From positions 47,436,991-47,500,990 of the forward strand of contig CM060195.1 of the NCBI GenBank assembly GCA_030549335.1: DNA of 64,000 bases, in the 5' to 3' direction. Made by a program: the position numbers and the translations under genes. Below the pieces are notes generated by a model. That model had not been told where the DNA came from. It saw only the letters and a program-made list of their open reading frames with translations, and ran no database searches. Positions 36,746-48,848 of the stretch are shown piece after piece; position 1 is the first letter of the stretch; every line of letters starts with the position of its first letter. This DNA comes from Pontederia crassipes (taxonomy: Eukaryota > Streptophyta > Magnoliopsida > Commelinales > Pontederiaceae).

Positions 36746-37620
36746 TATCACGCCCTTATGCTTCGGATATGAAACACCGGACGTGCGGCTCGACGAACCC
36801 TGCTCGGTCGCCGATCAGCCCTCGTTTGGACGTGCCTTGGACCCCGGCCGTACACGCCCCGGATGCACAACGAAACACCCGCCCAGGAAGAAGAGAGGGA
36901 GGCTAAGAGTTTAGAGGAAAACTAGAGAATATTATTGAGCAATCTCAGATTATCCAGGATGGTCTTACAAGCCTTGATTACATGTCATTTTATAGTGCCC
37001 AAGAGAAACAACTCCTAGTCTAAGTTAAGGACCTAATCCTATTAGGCATGCAAGCCCTTCTCTAGAAAAAACCTCCTTGGAGTAGGAGTAGAAATCCAGC
37101 AACCTTGGAGTCCTAGAAGAATTCGGCCAGCACTCCTTCAAAGTCCATCTTGAAGGCAAACTGGTCAGGCCGCCCTCCTGGCGCCCTGCCATGTCCGGGG
37201 CGCGCCCCGGGTGCGCCCGCCGGGACAAGTCCTAGTCCTACTAGGACTAGGACTGTTTTCCTATGGCATCTCCCCATCTTCAGTCCTCCTATGATTACGA
37301 CTTCATCTCCAAGTGACCCTCGATCCAGAAGGAAGCTCCGTCCGTGCCCAAGTCCTACTCGACCTAGGAGAGGTCCGAATTCCTATTCCTACTAGGAGTA
37401 GGAATCCTTCCGATCCTGCACTTCTCCACGCGCTCGTCCTCCTACTCACGATAGGAGTCCAAGTCTTCATCTCCAGAAGCTCCTCCCTCCTCATCGGACC
37501 TTCGGAGTGTTGGACGACTCCTATTCCTACTAGGAGTAGGAATCGTCCCAGCCACGCCCGCCTCCTCGCGCGCATGGCCACGCCCGCTCGGAGCGCGCCC
37601 TTCAGTGGGCAGGAGTGACA
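36746..37620 (-). repeat. Right (5') LTR of element B
   Basis: An 875-bp LTR, close to the left one apart from scattered substitutions and short indels such as a 6-bp CTAGGA-type duplication near 37240. It ends GGAGTGACA and is followed directly by the CGCC target duplication and the rest of the solo LTR. Confidence 0.9.
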
Positions 37621-38140
37621 CGCCGGTCATTTTTCTCACTTCCGGCCGACCTCCGGTCGTCGAATTCCGACGATTACAATATGAAAAATATAACTAAGAG
37701 TCTCCAGGTCATAATGGAATCATAATACACGACGATTGATAGACATTTTATCGTCTAGGGGATTTTATGAGCCTAAGGTACCTTTTTACGAAAGTTTCTC
37801 ATTCGTCGAAATTGTTGTCGTTGCTCTACTCGAACTCCGGCCAGTGTGGAGTCGTGCGCCTGTTGGTCATGAACGCGTCGCGTAGAGCTATGGTGCGAGG
37901 GGTCCGTCGAGTCGTCAGCTCGTGCGCTGGTCGCCGGAGGAGAAGAAAAAGATGCAGAGGGAAAGAGAGTGGGCTGGCCGGCCGAGGAGAAGTCCAAAGG
38001 GGCGAGAGTCCACTCCCCCCCCCCCCATATCTCTGCCGCCCCTCTCTCTCCAGGCGATGTGGTCGTGGGGAGGTTACTCCGCATTCTCGGTCGATTACAT
38101 TTTTTATTTGAATTTTAAAAGAAAAGGGTCGGCCATTATA

Positions 38141-38526
38141 GAAACATCCTTCTAATTATCTTAATTTCATATTTATAATTCTTAGAATCTTCTTTCCTCA
38201 GCTGACATGGATCTTAAGATCATGGTCATTTGACTTAAATATTGTCTAGAATAAAAGTTTTCTTCATAAAGATTTCACCCATAACTCTATCTAATGCAAT
38301 TTTCAGTAATGAAGACAAAGAACATGTTATTGTCCTGATCCTAGGATTCATAAATATCTACTGTGGCTATGCTGGAAATGGAAGCTATATAAAATATAAA
38401 TAGTCTGATTGGGTTGACATATGCTTCGGATGCACACTTCAACGTTACTCGGGACAATCACGTGATCTCAAGCATCTCACATGCAGACGAATACTTAAGC
38501 TTGAGAAGCTTCCGATGGCATAAGGA
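38141..38526 (+). pseudogene. Duplicated intron 1 and partial exon 2 of receptor copy 3
   Basis: Sequence 38141-38344 matches the intron at 44877-45080, and 38345-38526 matches the first part of exon 2 (GGATTCATAAATATCTACTG, reading near the conserved IDCGYAG motif of the intact copies, and AGCTTGAGAAGCTTCC). A few base differences separate it from 45081-45260. At 38526 it stops inside the word GGATGACGTGG and continues as LTR sequence. It is a by-product of rearrangement, not a working gene. Confidence 0.8.
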
Positions 38527-41500
38527 TGACGTGGTCGTGGAGAGGTGGCCGAGAATCGAGGGAGGTTACTCCCACGCATTCTCGGTCGATTACATTTTTT
38601 ATTTCAAATTTTGAATTTTAAAAGAAAAGGGTCGGCCAATACATCACTACCCCTTAAAAAGAAATTTACTGAATAGTTTGGGAAACTTTTCACGCATCTC
38701 AGACTTTACTTCCCATGTTGCTTCTTTCCCATGATGGTGTTTCCATGCTACTTTGATCAATGTCACTGTCTTCTTTTCTTTCTGAACTTCCTGATACCTC
38801 AATATCTCTGTGGGTTGCTCCTCGTATGTTAAATTTTCTTTGAGGTTCGGCTCATCAATTTAGATTGCGTTGGCGTAGTCGTGCTTATACTTTCGGAGCA
38901 ATGAAACATGAAAGACATTGTGTACTCTGGCGTATGTTGGGGTTAACGCCAACATGCATGCTGAATCATCGACCATATCTAAGATTTCGAAAGGGTCCAC
39001 ATACCTTGGGCTCAACTTTTCTTTCTTGCTAAACCACATCACGCCCTTGGTCAGTGAGACTTTGAGTATGACTTGTTCACCGACCTTGAATGTGTGTTCT
39101 CATCTTTTCTTGTCCGCATAAGCTTTTTGCCGATCCTAGGCTGACTTCATTCTTTTCTTTATCAATTCGATCTGGTATGTATATTCATGTGTCTGCTTGC
39201 GGAGTTCTGCACTCAGTATCTTTCTTTCACCCACTTCTCCCTAACATGCTAGGGAGCGACATAGGCGGCCATATAGTACTTCAAATGGAGACATCTCTAT
39301 GCTTGCTTGGTAGCTGTTGTTATAAGAGAACTCAATAAGAAGAAGGTGATTATCCCAGTTACCATGTCAATTCAAGGCACATGCTCGAAGCATATCTTCT
39401 AGTGTCTGGATCGTCCTCTCTAATTGGTCGTCCGTCTGTGGGTGAAATGTCGTGCTATATCGGAGTCTTATTTCGAAAGTATTTTGGAGATTTTTTCGGA
39501 ACCTTGCGGTGAACCTGAGATCCCTATCGGACACAATGACCGATAGTATTCCGTGGAGTCTAACGATCTCCTGCACGTAAAGATCCATTAGGCTTTCCAG
39601 TGACAGTTTTACTTTGATGAGTAAGAAGTGAGCCGATTTTGTGAGTCGATCCATTTACTACTCAAATAGCATCGTGTCCCTTCTGAATTCGGGGGAGGCC
39701 TATAATGAAGTCCATAGCTATCTCCTCCCATTTTCACTGGGGAATCCCGAGGCTCTTCAGTGTACCTTGAGGTTTCTGGTGCTCTACTTTCACTTGTTGA
39801 CAGACTATGCATCTAGAGACATACTCTGTGATTTTTTCTTCATATCTGGCCACGAGAAACTTCTCCGTACACCTTTGTACATCTTTGTACTCTCAGGATG
39901 GATAGCGAACTCCGACTTGTGACATTCGTCTAACACTTCTCTCCGTAGTGTTGAGCTTCCAGGTACTCATAACCGATCGCGGTACCGAATGCCACCATCT
40001 GAGGAAACTTTGAAATCCTTTACTTCTAGGCTTGTCTTGATCATCATGGACTGATAGTTAGGGTCTTCGACTTGCGCTGCAATGATCCGTCCAATAAGAT
40101 CAGGCTTTACTGTCGGAGGCGCATGTAGGCCACCAAATCTTCCCATTTTCGACTGAGAGCGTTGGTTACTAAGTTTGCCTTCCTAGGATGATAATTGATG
40201 GCAAACTCGTAGTCCTTTAGGAACATTATCCATCGTCTCTAGCGCATATTGAAATCTCTTTGAGTGAACACGTACTTCAAGCTCTTATGATCTGTGTAGA
40301 CCACAAACTGTTCTCCGTAATGTCGTCAAAGCTTGAGCGCAAAGACCACGATTGCTAGCTCGAGATTATGAGTAGGGTAATTGACCTCATGCTTCTTAAG
40401 TTATCTTGATGCATAGGCTACCACCTTTCCATGCTGCATCAAAACACATCCCAATCATGTGCCGCTAGCATCGTTGTAAATTACATATCCACCACTGCCT
40501 GATGGTAAGGGGAGTATGGACGCAGAAGTTAGTCGCTTTTTCAATTTCTTGAGAAATCTTTAATGAATCGTCTGTAGTACCCTATCAAGCCGAGAAAACT
40601 TTTGATCTCAGAGATGTTCTTCGGTTGTGTCTAGTTTGACACTACTTCAACCTTGGTCGGGTCCACTGAAATTCCATTCGTGGAGACAATGTGACTAAGG
40701 AACATCATCTCCTCCATCCAAAATTTACATTTAGAAAACTTTGGATACAGTTTCTTCTCTCACAAAGTTTCTAAAACGATCCTCAGATGCTTCTCGTGTT
40801 GTTCCACACTTGATGAGTAGATGAGGATATCATCAATAAAGACAATCACGAACTTATCGAGGTGTTCGTTGAATGTCTGGTTCATAAAGTCCATGAACGC
40901 TGCTGAAGCATTAGTCAATCTAAACGGCATGACTAGGAACTCATAGTGTCCATACCGTGATCTGAATGTCGTCTTCGGAATATCCTCTTATGCTACCCTA
41001 AGCTAGTAGTACCCGCTCCGTAGATCAATCTTAGAGAAAACCTTTGCATTGGAAAGTTGATCGAACAAGTCATCAATGCGAGGTAGGGGGTACTTGTTTT
41101 TCACCGTGACCTTGTTGAGCATCTGTTAATCTATGCAGATTCTCATTGAGCCATCCTTTTTTTCACAAAGAGGGCCGGAACGCCCTATGGCGAGACACTG
41201 GGTCTAATGAAGTCCTTATCCAATAATTCCTGAATCTGAGTCTTCAATTCTTTCATTTTCGCTGGAGCCATACGGTAGGGAGCTTTAGAGATTAGAGCTG
41301 TCCCGGATACTAGTTCGATGTAGAAGTTGATATCTCTTCTGAGCGGTAGATCGTTGACATCTCCCGAGAATACATCAGGGAATTCCCTCACAATCTCTAT
41401 GTCTTGCGGGGTCTTGGTAGGTGCTTAAATTTTGGTCACGCTTGCCAGAAATCCTCTACAACCCTGTTTAAGAAGCTTTTGAGCCTTAATAGCAGATACC

Positions 41501-43173
41501 GTGATCTTCGGTTTCTTTCGATGTATACCTCTGACCGTGACTTTTTTTTTACGTGTGCTCCTGTGACCGCCTTCTTTTGCTTACACAAGATGGAAGCATC
41601 ATTGTGAGTTAGCCAATCCATGTCTAGTATGACATATAATCCTTCATCGATATTACGATTAAATTTACCAAAAAGTTCTTCCTATTTATTACTACTGATA
41701 CATCCGATAGATATTTAGTAGTATGTAGAATTTCTTAAGGGGTAAGAATTATCATACTAGGCTCTAAGTTCACAGCAGATAACCACAAGGTAATAGCACA
41801 CTCTTCTGATATAAAAGAATGAGTGGCTCCTGAATCGAATAAAATCATAGTAGGTAGCTTGGCCGTCATTCTGCGAGGCATCTTCTTCCAAATTGAAAGC
41901 CTTCCTTATACAAGCGGCTTGCATCGTGGACAGTTGACAGATATGTGGCCCATCTCACCACAATGGAAGCATGCACCATGACATTCGCCTGTGCGAGTCC
42001 TGCCGCAGGTATTGCATAAAACTCGCTCACTTTGCACGTGTTGTGCCTGAGGGGACTTGGGTTGTTGTTGCCTCTATGATGCTGGCCGCCTCACTAGCTG
42101 TTGAGGGGGCCTCTGATTTTGGCATTGTTGTTACGATTGAGGTGGCACTGGCTGAGGTAGATGTTGTAGTGATAGAGGTTGTCGGGGCTATTGTTCGTAT
42201 CAGGGACGATCATATTGTTGTGAAGCCGGGTACGGACGGGGACGGTTATCCCGTTGTTGTTGGTCCCGCCATTGTTGATGTCGATCGTTCCTCCGAAATT
42301 GTTGCTTATGTGACCCTTGCCCTACTTCCAATTGTGATCTTCTATCTCTTTGTAGTTCTTGTTGATCTCTTTCCATCATTGTGGCTAGATGGTCTGCCTC
42401 GTTCAGGGTCTTATAGTTATCGGGTCATTTCTGAGTCCTCAGACTCGGGTTCAACCCTTCTACGAAGCATTCAATCTTCTCTTATTCATTCATGATCAGT
42501 TTAGAATATTTCTTCAAGCGAACAAACTTGGTCAGGTATTGGGACACTGTCGGCCCCTTGCGTCATATTCAGAAATTCTTACTGCTTCAACTTCCTCATA
42601 AAGGCAGGAAAGTAACGGGCTTCGAATAAGTGCCAAAAGTCTGCCCATGGAATGACCTTGATCCCTGCGAACTCATTTTCCTTAGTGATTTTCCATCGGT
42701 CTTTGACCTCCTTGGTGAGGATATTGCCGTCAAACATCACTTGTTTATGTTCTGGACAATCCAATAGTTCAAATTTGTCCTCCATGGTGTCGATCCATTG
42801 CTCAGCCACGTCAATGTCTTCTTCACCGTTATAGGTCGGCGGCTTCAATCTTCAAAACTCTTGAATGGTACATGGGGGAGGAAGTTGTCATTCTTGTCGT
42901 TCTGGTTGGGATGGGAGATGTTGAATTCTCTCATCATTCTGGCCCTCGGCCTCAATAGGTGAATTCTTCTTCTAGGAGGCATCTATGAAAAGAGCAATGC
43001 AACTAATGAGAGATGTGAAGAATGATACTCTTTAAATCAAATGAACTTTGTTCTTTATTTCCTTTGTCATCCCACGAACAGATATTTCTCATAACAATGC
43101 TAAACCCATCATAATAAGGTCTTATTCATAAAAGTAAAACATCTAACTACACTGATGACTCTCTGACCCTGAT

Positions 43174-43527
43174 TCAATAGTCCCACCATCCGGAGGGATT
43201 CAGACAGTCCCAGAAAAAATGCCCAAACTGTCTGCACTCAATACAATATGTGGGTCTTTCCTCTAGTAGCACATTGAGTTTGATGGAGCAGGACGCTTCA
43301 TCTCCTGACTCCAACTCAGGTGGCTCCTCTTCCTCCCAGGCGCCACCGGGGAGAGGAAGATATGTGAACGGGAGGGACATCATTGGTTCATTGCTTGCCA
43401 CACTCTTCTGGTCATAGTGTTCTTGATCTTCTAGTATGTGGAAGGTGGGACGCCTCGTCCATGCCCTCGCCCTCGCCCGCAGCACGTTGCACCTACGGGT
43501 CAGCTGAGCTACCTGTCCCTCTGGCAC
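43174..43527 (-). CDS. Extra zinc-knuckle ORF before gag, element A (fossil)
   Basis: An ORF of 117 residues on the strand of the element, upstream of its gag. It ends in a CCHC knuckle YCIECRQFGHFFWDCLNPSG and has an acidic stretch (WEEEEPPELESGDEA). The N-terminal part overlaps the LTR junction, so the true start is uncertain. Its closest match in the window is the ORF at 51779-52240 of element C. The role is unknown; a nucleic-acid-binding accessory protein is an inference. Confidence 0.6.
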   Translation of the reverse strand: MPEGQVAQLTRRCNVLRARARAWTRRPTFHILEDQEHYDQKSVASNEPMMSLPFTYLPLPGGAWEEEEPPELESGDEASCSIKLNVLLEERPTYCIECRQFGHFFWDCLNPSGWWDY

Positions 43528-43974
43528 TATACTCTGTAATTCATATATTGCCCCGAGGGAGAAGGGTGCGTCAATACGTCACCCTTATTCAGAGCACAGG
43601 TGGAAGAGGGCTTGTGGTCCAGGAACAGTGGTCGTTAAGATCAGTAGGTGCACTGTCTCTTTAGTACAACTACATGCCCCTCTCTATACCATACCTTGAT
43701 CTCTGCTCTGTACTCTGGGCGGCACATAGTTATCTTATTTTTCATTTTTACTTTACTTATCTCCTTTACCATATGGAGAGTTTGGAATCATTATTAAGAA
43801 AAGAGGTAAAGTCGTATCCCCTTTCTGTGGACGACATGGTCTGTTACTTGGCTTACTATATTGGACATAGTCTCAGGTGGGCCAGTCGAGGATTGGGCTT
43901 GATTATAAAAGTTCCGGCCACTCAAGGACATTTTCATCATTTTCGTTAGGATCTGAAATTCCTTCTATCATTGA

Positions 43975-44290
43975 GCCAGTCGACCATTCCTATAGGACCG
44001 GAGATCGATATTTTTGGACCGGTCAACAACTCTAGTTGGACTGGTCGATCGTAATTCGGTCGACTATTCCTTCGCGCTGAGCCCGTCGACCGTTCGTGTC
44101 GAATCGGTCGGGCAGTCGCTACGCGTCGGTATGTCGCGGGATCAATCATCCCTCTAGAATCGGTCGATCGATCTAACGTGAATGACCTCGGCTGGATCCA
44201 TGGGATCGGCCGACCGATCGCATTGGATTGGTCGATCGGCCATCCGATCGACATGATTCTCTGCGGATCGATCGATCGATTCCGCGAACA
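43975..44290. repeat. GTCGACCG palindrome array, element A LTR
   Basis: Words such as GGTCGATCGTAATTCGG, GGTCGATCGATC and GATCGATCGATCGATTC recur in about 315 bp. This is the single-copy state of the array doubled in the solo LTR. Confidence 0.75.
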
Positions 44291-45439
44291 GAATAGGGCC
44301 ACCGGTCATTTTTCTCACTTCCGGCCATCCTCCGGTCGTCGGATTCTGACGATTACAATATGAAAAACATAGTTAAGAGTCTTCAGGTCATAATGGAATA
44401 ATAATATACGATTGATTGACATTTTATCGTCTAGTGAATTTTTCGAGTCTAAGGTACCTTTTTATGAAAGTTTCCCATTCGCCAGAATTGTTGTCGTTGC
44501 TCTGCTCGAACTCCGGCCGATGTGGAGTCGTGCGCCTGTTGGTCACGAACGCGTCACGTAGAGCTGTGGTGAGAGTGGTCCGTTGAGTCGTCTCTACGTT
44601 GCTCGTGTGCCGGTCCAGAGGAGAAGAAGATGCAGAGGAGGGAGAGAGAGTGGGCTGGGCGGCCGAGGGGAAGTCCAAAGGGGCGAGAGTCCACTCCCCC
44701 CTCCCCCCCCCCCCCCCCCCATATCTCTGTCTCCCCTCTCTCTCCGGGTGACGTGGTCGTGGGGAGGTGGTCGAGAATCGGGGGAGGTTCGGGGGAGGTT
44801 ACTCTCCCGCATTCTCGGTCGATTACATTTTTTATTTTGAATTTTGAATTTTAAAAGAAAAGGGTCGGCCGTTACAAAAACATCCTTCTAATTACCTTAA
44901 TTTCATATTTATAATTCTTAGAATCTTCTTTCCTCAGCTGACATCGATCTTAAGATCATGATCATTTGACTTAAATATTGTCTGGAATAAAAGTTTCCTT
45001 CATAATGATTTCGCCCATAACTCTATCTAAAGCAATTTTCAGTAATGAAGACAAAGAACACGTTATTGTCCTGATCCTAGGATTCATAAATATCTAATGT
45101 GGCTATGCTGGAAATGGAAGCTATATAAAATATAAATAGTCTGATTGGGTCGACATATGCTTCGAATGCACAATTCAACGTTACTAGGGACAATCATGTG
45201 ACATCTCACATGGAGACAAAAACTTAAGCCTGAGAAGCTTCTGGTAGCATAAGGAACTGCTACTCAATACCTGTTCAGCAAGGAAGGATCAAATCAGAGC
45301 TGGTTTCATGTACAGAAATGATGACCAGAACCAACCGCCGGAGTTCGGCGTAGGGGTCCGCTACTTGGACTCCCTGACTGTGTCGCCAAATGATCAATGT
45401 GACAAGAACTTGGACACGTGACCAATGTTCTCCATTTCG

Positions 45440-46030
45440 AAGAACGAAATTTTAAGTTCTCGCTTCCGGCGAGAATATATATATATATATATATATAGCT
45501 CTTTGTTGGCATCTGTTTTTTTTGCTTTTTTGTTTTCGATTCTTTATTTTATTTTAATTAACAAAATATTTCTAATTAATATTATTAAGTAAACTATTTT
45601 TATATTAACTTAAATAATAATCAATTATAACATTTTATTTTTAATATATTATCATTTTGCTTATAAAATAAATTTTTTGACTTAATATAATATTTTTCAT
45701 ACATTATAATATTAATAATATATGAAAATAATAAATCATAATATTATTATTTTTCATAAATTATAATATTAATATTAATATTTTTTGTAAATTATAAATT
45801 ACAATATTAATATAAATATTTTTGCAAATTATTATTTTAACTCAATAAAGATATAATATTTTAATTTACTATACTTTTATATTTCATAAAATAATATGTT
45901 ATATTCTTAATTCTTATTTTCCATCCAAACACTTATTAAAACTTGTCTATCAAATTAATTTTTCAAATTTTCATCATTATATTTTTCATCCAAACATCTA
46001 ACCTAAGCTTTTTTAGAGAACCAGAAACAT
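45440..46030. other. AT-rich insertion in exon 2 of copy 3
   Basis: About 590 bp of AT-rich sequence separates two halves of exon 2 of copy 3. It begins near a TA dinucleotide run (about 45474-45496) and ends with CATCCAAACATCTAACC, a word pattern common at the ends of plant MITEs. No inverted ends were confirmed. Confidence 0.5.
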
Positions 46031-48272
46031 ATATTTTAACTATGGGATGAATGTTATGCTTGTGGACTCCACCAACTTTATTCCTGTGTTGACACTTCTT
46101 GTAAACTTGTTGGTGTAATGGCGTGAATGAATCAAACTGGGGATCACTTGCTTAGCCGAGCTGCAACGTAAATTTATTTTCAACCAAGCTACACATTTGG
46201 TGCACATTTGAATTTTCAGATGAATTTCGAATATGTCAGTGTCCGGAGCTCATATTCATGCAACAAATGCAGCTGGCAGGCATCCTGATGATAATTATGA
46301 TCCCATGTTGTCTGGTGGCACGTCTCCTCAATGGATGATTCCCTTAAACACTTCCTCAAGTATCAATAGCTTGCCCCACGTTAGTTTTGACCTGCCATCG
46401 ATAGTTATGCCCGCACTAAGTCACTAACGCCGGTTGATGGTTTCCCAATGCAATTTGCATACTAGAACATGCCCAACAAGGCTCGCACAGTGGCATTGCA
46501 ATATAACATCTTTTTGCGCTTTGCTTAAATCCAACCATCTGGGAGCAATGAACGGCGTATTATTGACGTCTACTTGAATGGTAAACTTTGTCAAGGACTA
46601 GGAAGCTTCAACCGCAGTACCTGAAAGTAAATACCTTATCCATGTTACATCTGAACCAAAGTTTCTATAACATCACTATTACATAAACGGGAGATGGTAT
46701 GCTATCACCTATCCTTTTTTTCTTCTTCTCGGGAGGTGTAAGTCAAGTTCACAATAGCCAAAATCTGCATGATATTTCACCTTAAAATACAGGAGTGTTT
46801 TGATAATGTCTGCTTCTTTTCTGATCAGGTGGATACAATTCTGGATGTTAAATCAACATATCAGCTAGAATGCTGGATGGGCGATCCCTGTGTCCCATGA
46901 AACTTTACGTGGACCGGATAAAACTGTAGCTTTGGCAACGTCACATCCCTGCGAATCATATGCTTGTATGTGCCTTAATTCGGATGGTTATGATTGTATG
47001 AAAGATAATAGTGAACTTGTATGTACAGAAACCTAGCTGGTCGTGGATTGTCTAGAGTGATTGCTTCTTCTATCACGAATCTATCAGAGTTGGAATACTA
47101 GTGAGTTTAAATGCAATTTTAATACATCCAATGCGCATGTTGTTGAACAATTTAGAAGACTTTTGAGTATCGTATGTCCATGTTGCATGCTCTGTTCCCG
47201 TACTCAAATTACACAATTATCTGTTACAGGGATCTGTCAGGAAATGACTAGACTGGAAAGATACCTGATGCATTAGGAGATCTGCCATTCGTTCGAATCC
47301 TGAAGTGCCAAATTGACTGTTTTGTAATACCCATGAGTCATAGCTTCATAATTTTTTTTTTCTCCTTGCAGAAACCTGTCAAACAACCATCTTGGTGGGT
47401 CAATTCCTACTCGCCTTCAAAAAAGATCAGACAATCATTCCCTTATATTGCGGGATGTGCATACAAAGATTTGATCATATGTAGTAAGTTAAAGGAGAAC
47501 ATAAATGTTGTTTAATGTAAGATATGATTGGTTGAGTTCTAGTGTTGACAGCAATCCAGACATCTGCTATGGAAGCTCGTGTACGAAGCAACATAAGACT
47601 TTAGTTGCAATCGTCACAGTCGCAGCAACGGTTGCTGTATTTCTCATACTTATCGCAACATTTCACCTGCTCTTTGTATTACTTGGCTTAGTAACTTAAT
47701 TGCTTAGAAGTTCACCTCTAAAGACATTATTTTATTGATCCTGAAAGTACTTTAAAATATGTAAGTATATCTCAATTTCTATTCTCATTATCTGGCATTA
47801 TGAAGAGCCCTCTTTGAAGTTCTTGCATGACCTGCAACTTTACTCAAATTCAAGATTAAAAAAAATGTCGTATACTTTGCATATGTGGAATTACATTCTA
47901 GTCTAGCTGCAGTAAAAAAAAAAATTGGCCAAGCAAGAGTATGCCGAAGAATGAGAAGTTTCAGACAATGGAATACAAAAAAAAAAAAATCAGCAATTCA
48001 CTTACAAAGACCTGGCCGATATGAACAGAAACTTTGAGCATCCAATCGATAGGTGAGGATTTGGGACAATTTATTTTGGTTAGGACGTGGAACTCAACTG
48101 GAAGTGAAGGCTCGGTCTCAGTCATCATAACAGGGAAACAAGGAATTCCAGTCAGAGGTTCAATGAGAGTCGGTGTTAACTCTTTTTTTTTTTGTTAAAA
48201 GTCTGCAAGAAGTTTTCTAACAATGGATGCCCTGTCATTTGGTTCACAGAGGCCCAGCTTCTTAAAGAGGAG

Positions 48273-48848
48273 CAATGTTGTCAAATTTCAGAGTTTCGAT
48301 ACTCATTTTTTATTCCTATATTCAAATTCATAGAGGAAATAAGTACAATTATAAAATGATGATTATGCAATCACAAATTAATATTATGCATATAATTATG
48401 TCCTAGATAATTACAAACGACTAAAATTTTTTACTAATATGAAATAAATATTAATATAATAAAAATAATAATTTATATTCATTGCACTAAAATAATAATA
48501 AAATAAAAAATATAGAAAGATGATTGTACTAAAATTATATTCGTTATACTAATTTTATTCTCAATTACAAATGCATTAGTTAAATAAATGATTTAAGAAT
48601 CTACAAACATTTTTTTATTATATACAATGAAAAGACTTATAAAACCAACCAACTCGCATGGATAAACTCTACAAAGGGTTTGTAAATTAATGTTTATGTA
48701 AATTTTAACGTCGATTGGATTCGTTTTTTTATTTTTAATCTCGTGAACTGATAAAGAGCTTATGGTACCCTGCTAGTTAAAGTAACATAATTAGCCTCAG
48801 GGTCACAGTTTAGTTTTGGAAGCTTGAATCGAAAATATAATTAACATT
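48273..48848. other. AT-rich insertion in exon 10 of copy 3
   Basis: The stretch separates the start of exon 10 (CCAGCTTCTTAAAGAGG) from its end (TTGAAGATATCTTTGAGGTAG near 48850). It is AT-rich with no ORF and no recognised ends, probably a further transposon remnant. Confidence 0.45.

Larger units (their letters stand above)
31687..37620 (-). mobile_element. Element B: Ty3/gypsy chromovirus-like retrotransposon, nested in the solo LTR
   Basis: Two LTRs, 31687-32556 and 36746-37620, start TGTCACGCCC or a close variant and end GGAGTGACA. The primer-binding site (36731-36742, complement of the initiator-Met type TGGTATCAGAGC) and a purine tract (about 32557-32566 on the minus strand) sit where expected. 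The flanks show a 4-bp duplication CGCC, and the uninterrupted site is seen at about 44296 in element A (GGGCCACCGGTCATT). The LTRs differ by about two dozen bases over 870 bp by eye (about 2.5-3%), of the order of one million years at a commonly used plant rate. Gag with zinc knuckle and protease is at about 36.5-34.95 kb and pol at about 34.9-32.7 kb, minus strand. The element is broken in several places, and its pol is not whole. It is the youngest insertion of this block. Confidence 0.9.
29286..38140 (-). mobile_element. Solo LTR of Tekay-like Ty3 family, split by element B
   Basis: Read on the minus strand the LTR starts near 38140 (GGCCGACCC after the end bases) and ends at 29286 (CCTACGTAACA). 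It aligns along its length with the 5' LTR of element C and the right LTR of element A: the TACCTTAG/ACGATAAAATG block, the GTCGACCG block, GCCAGAGGGACAGG-type words, TATTGGGATTTTG and CAATCTGAC near the end. Removing element B (31687-37620) and its 4-bp duplication leaves about 2.9 kb, of which about 745 bp is an internal tandem duplication. No pol lies next to it. Flanking 5-mers (TCTTT left, GAAAC right) do not match, so it arose through recombination. Confidence 0.75.
38527..44876 (-). mobile_element. Element A: Tekay-like Ty3/gypsy chromovirus, broken
   Basis: On the minus strand from right to left: an LTR (about 43490-44876) whose 3' part and leader are missing, an extra zinc-knuckle ORF (43527-43174), a second start region beginning Met-Pro-Pro-Arg-Arg (near 42982), gag, protease, reverse transcriptase (about 41.6-40.6 kb), RNase H (about 40.5-40.1 kb), integrase (about 40.0-39.1 kb), and a C-terminal segment with KKEKLSPRYVDPFEIL and VHNVFHVSLLRKY (39042-38860), typical of Tekay/Del chromoviruses. 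A 117-bp stub of the other LTR remains at 38527-38643, with AAGGGGTAGTGATG as purine-rich neighbour. It is badly broken and older than element B. It shares its LTR family with the solo LTR and with element C. Confidence 0.8.

Noticed and set aside
41971-42495. 174-codon Val/Ile-rich ORF on the + strand
   Set aside because: It is antisense to the Gln-rich Gag linker of element A, which gives repeated Val/Ala/Ile codons when reversed.
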